In this document: in pieces, positions 1 through 3,900 of the stretch
How the letters are laid out: each line of letters starts with the position of its first letter
Numbering within the stretch: the stretch's first letter is position 1
Assembly: GCA_017510875.1 (NCBI GenBank)
Contig: JAFWLX010000061.1
Coordinates: 1-6,340 of the forward strand
Direction of reading: 5' to 3'
Source of the DNA: Atopobiaceae bacterium
Lineage (GTDB): Bacteria; Actinomycetota; Coriobacteriia; Coriobacteriales; Atopobiaceae
DNA length: 6,340 nucleotides
Program-made: the position numbers and the translations under genes
Notes under the pieces: model-generated
Databases searched by the model: none
What the model was told of the DNA's origin: nothing
Seen by the model: the letters and a program-made list of their open reading frames with translations, nothing else

Positions 1-2
1 AC

Positions 3-272
3 GCTGTCGTCGTTCGTGCGCATTGTAGTGACGCGGGATGGCTTGGATGGGTCGGAAGTGGTCAAGTCGCCGGTACGGTCGGCGAGTGTAGACAGGTGGA
101 GTGCGTCCAGATCAACCTAAGCGGCTATGCGGTCAGCTTCTTCGATATCTACTATCGCGTGCATATTGAGGATTATGGCTGGCTTGGATGGGCGAAGAAT
201 GGCGAAATGGCAGGCTCGACAAATGGTAGAAAGAGGATGGAGGCGATACAGATAAGGCTTGTAGTCAAAGGT
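3..272 (+). repeat. Two ChW (clostridial hydrophobic W) repeats
   Basis: These are two tandem protein repeats of about 40-50 residues. Copy 1 (3-119) is cut by the window edge; copy 2 is 120-272. Both read Y/V-R-x-H, then D-x-GWLGW, then a short polar turn, G-x-(V/M)-AG-(T/S), and a closing strand V-Q-I-N-L or I-Q-I-R-L. The DNA of the two copies has diverged, so this is an old duplication. ChW units usually occur in threes or more, so further copies upstream are likely. Confidence 0.85.
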
Positions 273-731
273 GAGGCCTTTGATACTGGCGGTGCCCCTT
301 ACATGGAGTTGACGCAGCAGGTGAAGAGTGCACGCGATGAGGCGGTTGAGTATCTCAATTCGCTGGTCGGACAAAACTGCTGCTGGAATGACAACACGAC
401 GGATTGCGTGGATGTGGCTCAGTACTACTACGATTGGCTTGGCGTTGGCGCTAGGTCCGGCAATGGTTGCAACTATCACACCGGTAATCTTCCGGCTGGA
501 TGGACCCGCATATACTCCGATCCGTTACCGGGCGATGTTGCGGCATGGGGTTCAAGCTGGGGTTCTAGCGGTTATGGGCACGTTGCCTGTGTGGTAGATG
601 TTAGCGGAGACACGATTACCGTGGTGGAGCAGAGTACCACGAAACGCAAGAAAGCCGGACACAACGTTCCTTGTTACTACAAGACGTATTCGATTGATAG
701 TCCGTACAGTTATTTACGACCCAATTTCTAA
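3..731 (+). CDS. ChW-repeat / CHAP-domain cell-wall hydrolase, 5' end missing
   Basis: This is the last 242 codons of a gene that is already open at the left edge (frame of base 3, stop TAA 729-731). The GTG at 96 is an internal valine inside a ChW repeat, so a start there would cut a domain in half. Residues 1-39 and 40-90 are two ChW repeats, each with a GWLGW core, a G-x-x-A-G-(T/S) turn and a final (E/C)-x-(I/V)-Q-I-x-L strand. Residues about 105-240 form a CHAP domain: Cys135 in DCVDVAQYY, PGD at 176-178, His193 in GHVACVV and Glu209 in VVEQS are the expected catalytic and core motifs. CHAP enzymes cut peptidoglycan peptides or act as amidases; ChW repeats are thought to bind cell-surface ligands. 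The inferred role is an exported wall hydrolase. Its signal peptide must lie upstream. The next gene follows 71 bases downstream on the same strand. Confidence 0.9.
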   Translation, partial: AVVVRAHCSDAGWLGWVGSGQVAGTVGECRQVECVQINLSGYAVSFFDIYYRVHIEDYGWLGWAKNGEMAGSTNGRKRMEAIQIRLVVKGEAFDTGGAPYMELTQQVKSARDEAVEYLNSLVGQNCCWNDNTTDCVDVAQYYYDWLGVGARSGNGCNYHTGNLPAGWTRIYSDPLPGDVAAWGSSWGSSGYGHVACVVDVSGDTITVVEQSTTKRKKAGHNVPCYYKTYSIDSPYSYLRPNF

Positions 732-802
732 GAAAGATGCTAGCGATGTTGAGGGGTGATTTGGATTTCTGTCCAATAACTGAATATGTCAGGAGGTGTG
801 GG
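732..802 (+). other. Intergenic gap between the two surface-protein genes
   Basis: The gap is 71 bases. I see no convincing stem-loop plus T-run terminator for the upstream gene, so readthrough into the next gene is possible. A weak sigma-A-like pair exists, TTGAGG (749-754) and TCCAAT (772-777) with a 17-base spacer, each matching consensus at 4 of 6 positions; that is not enough to call a promoter. Two ATGs (737 and 746) are in frame with the downstream gene but have poor ribosome-binding sites. Confidence 0.6.
791..796 (+). promoter_or_regulatory. Shine-Dalgarno sequence AGGAGG for GTG 803
   Basis: A perfect AGGAGG sits six bases before the GTG at 803. It decides the start of the large downstream gene over in-frame ATGs at 737 and 746, which have only a weak AAGAAAG stretch upstream of them. 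Confidence 0.85.
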
Positions 803-985
803 GTGAGCGACAAGCAGTATCAGGTTGGAAAGACTGTGAGAACGTTATTCTTCAGAGTAAGAATCGGGAGAGGGAAAGACGGTGAACCAAGGTCTCGCAT
901 AGCAAATGGTGCGAGGGACTGTCTGATAGCCGTTGCTGTCCTACTGCTATTGGTCACTGTCGGTTTACCGAAGAATGCATTAGCC
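803..985 (+). other. Signal peptide with long basic n-region
   Basis: Residues 1-39 are rich in Arg/Lys (for example RTLFFRVRIGRGK), residues 40-55 are a hydrophobic core (CLIAVAVLLLLVTVGL), and an A-L-A site predicts cleavage after residue 61. The n-region of about 39 residues is long compared with a typical Sec signal, a pattern seen in large surface proteins of Gram-positive bacteria. A non-cleaved membrane anchor is the alternative. Confidence 0.8.
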
Positions 986-3900
986 ATAACTCGATCAGAG
1001 GTCGAAAACGAACTTGCCGCAATAAGATACCGCGACGAAGGTAATTATTGGACCACTAACGGGCAGCCTTCGGATAGCAGCGGTTCGACAAGCAATTACT
1101 ATTATGGAATACAGTGCAAAGGGTATGCGGGTTCAGTTTTCAATGAGATATTTGGCCATGGATATATAGGGTCATACTCTTCTGATAAGAGCTACATTCC
1201 ATCGCCCAACGGGGCGTCTGTCATATATTGCACTGTTGCAGGTACTTTATATACAAATGATGAGGAGGCTGTACAGGCTGCATTTCTTCAGTCGGCTCCC
1301 GGGGACTTCGTACAAATGCGGCGCAGGGGGAAGAGCTGGGGACACTCGCAGATTGTTTTTGACGTTGATAACGATGGCGTAACATTGCTTGATTGCAACG
1401 CTGACGGCCACTGTTTGATTCAAGTGTATCGGCAGACGTGGACCACCTTTTGTGCAAAAAACAGTGGTTTTTCAATATATCGGGCAGATGGATACGATCC
1501 GACTCCGACACCCCCTGTCAACCATAACCCCATCGGATGTGTTGACAGCGTTAGTGGCGGTGTAAACTCCGTTACTATTCGCGGGTGGACGTTTGACCCG
1601 GATGATCCGAATGCTTCAATAGATGTTCACTTTTACATTGGGTCGCAATGCATCGGTGCAACGACAGCAAATCACGCAAGCCCTGATGTGAGTAACGTTT
1701 ATGGTGTAGGGGGAAGCCATCGGTTCGAAGTGACTCTTGGGACAACTATTACTGGAACCCAGCAAATCGATGCCTATGGCATAAACATTGGCGAAGGCGC
1801 AAATGACTGCTTTGGTAATGGTACAGCAGTCATCGCGACTGAGACGGAGAAGCCAGTCATCTCTGAGGTCAAGGTAGTTAACGTCACGCCAAAAGGCTAT
1901 CGCGTAAGTTGCAAGGTCACCGATAACGTTGGCGTTACCGACGTGAGGTTCCCAACTTGGACGGCACACAACGGTCAGGATGACATTGGCGAATGGGGGA
2001 GATACGGGACTAAGGTCGGTGACATCTACACCTTCGACGTGAACGTCGGTAGCCACAATAACGAGCACGGGATATACCATACGCACATATATGCTTATGA
2101 CGCTGCTGGCAATAGCGCGGCGTCTAACATTCCCACGAATGTTTTGGTACCCGACAGGATGCTAAACAATGGAGGTTCCACCTACTACTTATTCGAAGAT
2201 AACCTTTCTTGGAAGGATGCGCGTGAGCGTTGTGCAAATGCGCACGATGGTGGGCACTTGGTCACCATCGAAAGCCCTGCAGAAAACGAAGTAGTTGCGG
2301 GTTTTGCCCAACAGGGAGACAAGAACGCTTATTGGATTGGTGCGAGCGATGAGGAGAGCGAAGGGTCTTGGAAGTGGGTGACAGGCGAAACAGTTGAACC
2401 CATTGCTTGGGCTGATACAGAACCAAACGGGGGGACTACCGAAAACGCATTGGCAATAAACAACAAGAACGATCCCCCAGGGATGTGGTGCGACTACACC
2501 AGTGGAAACCATTCTGACTTCGGGTTCATCATGGAAGTTGACGGTGGCGCCTTTGAACAGCAGGGCGAAGTTGTGACTGACATTGAGGATGGCGTCTACA
2601 CCATAAACATGTTCGCAGACCAGAACTATGCGGTAGATGTTGCTGAGGGTGCAACTGGTTCGGGTTGTAACGCGCAGCTGTGGACGGCAAACGGAACGGA
2701 CTATCAGCGATGGCGGTTTACGAAAAACGACGATGACACATATACGATAGTAAATATAAAATCCGATTGCGCACTTGACGTCCAGAGTGGAAATCAGGGA
2801 AGCAACGCTAATGTCTGGGTATATGAGTCCATCGAATCGGCGGCCCAGCGCTGGTATGTAGAACGCGATGGCACGGGCTCGTATTTCTTACGTGCCAAGT
2901 GCAGCAACTGCTACCTCGACGTGGCGGGTTATAGCTTTGGCAATGGCTGTAACATGATTACGTGGTATGCCAACGGTAACAACCAGCAGAGATACAAGCT
3001 CATGAGGTCAGAACATGCTAAAGCGGTTGGCAAAAGGATATATGATGTGACTCCAGACGGCTACAAGATGGAAGTCAAGTTCGAGACCCCCGGCATGGAT
3101 TCCACTAGGGCCATTGATGGGATAGTGTTCCCCACATGGACAGCGCCTGACGGGCAAGATGACATCTTGTGGGAAGAAGGCTCCATAGATGGCGATATCG
3201 TTACCTTCGAGGTCAGGACTACCAAGCATGCCGGCCAAACTGGCTGTACATACCACACCCACGTATACGTTAGGGATGCTTATGGAAACCATTACAACAT
3301 CGGTGGTGCAGCCTGTTACGTTCCCCAAGCTAACCGAATTGCATCATACGGAAGTAGTACCTACTATCTTGTCGAAAACGCAGATGCGTTTTCATGGGAG
3401 CAGGCGAGCAAAGCGGCTTCGTCGGTATCGTTTACGGACGGCAGACAAGATGCCCATCTAGTTACTATCGAGAGTGCTGAGGAGCAAGAGGCGGTTGAGC
3501 AGCTCGCAAAGGCTGGATCGAGGGAAGCATATTACATTGGTCTGAATGATGCGAAAGCCGAAGGACAGTGGACGTGGGTTAACGGAACTTTGCTTTCTTC
3601 ATATGCGAACTGGGCAGATGGAGAGCCGAATGGTGGATCAGCTGAGAGTTACGCTGCCTTAAACAGGACTGATGGGTTCTGGTGCGATAACTCTGGAGTA
3701 ACAAGTAACCGTTATGGGTATATTGCCGAAGTTGAGGGCGAAGACCGCTGTGCTCCGTCAATTAATAATGTAACAGTTACGGATCTTGATGAAACCGGTT
3801 ATACCGTGACCTGCGCCGTTAGCGATCCCTCCGGTGTGTCGAAGGTGGAGTTCCCTACATGGGTGCCCGAGAAGGGCGAGGTAGGTGACAACGCGCTCTG

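Noticed and set aside
96..731. GTG at 96 as the start of a complete 211-residue protein
   Set aside because: The same frame is open to the left edge, and the upstream codons encode the first half of a ChW repeat (GWLGW...AGT), so 96 is internal.
749..777. Possible promoter TTGAGG-17-TCCAAT before the large gene
   Set aside because: Each hexamer matches only 4 of 6 consensus bases and there are no supporting elements; chance matches of this quality are common.
616..813. Minus-strand frame of 65 codons across the intergenic gap
   Set aside because: It lies mostly antisense to the end of the CHAP gene, has no recognisable features, and there is no sign of a promoter or ribosome-binding site.
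3189..3461. Small plus-strand frames such as 328-597, 3189-3461, 3957-4229, 4264-4491 and 4705-5211
   Set aside because: They overlap the two real genes in other frames, have no domains and lack good ribosome-binding sites.
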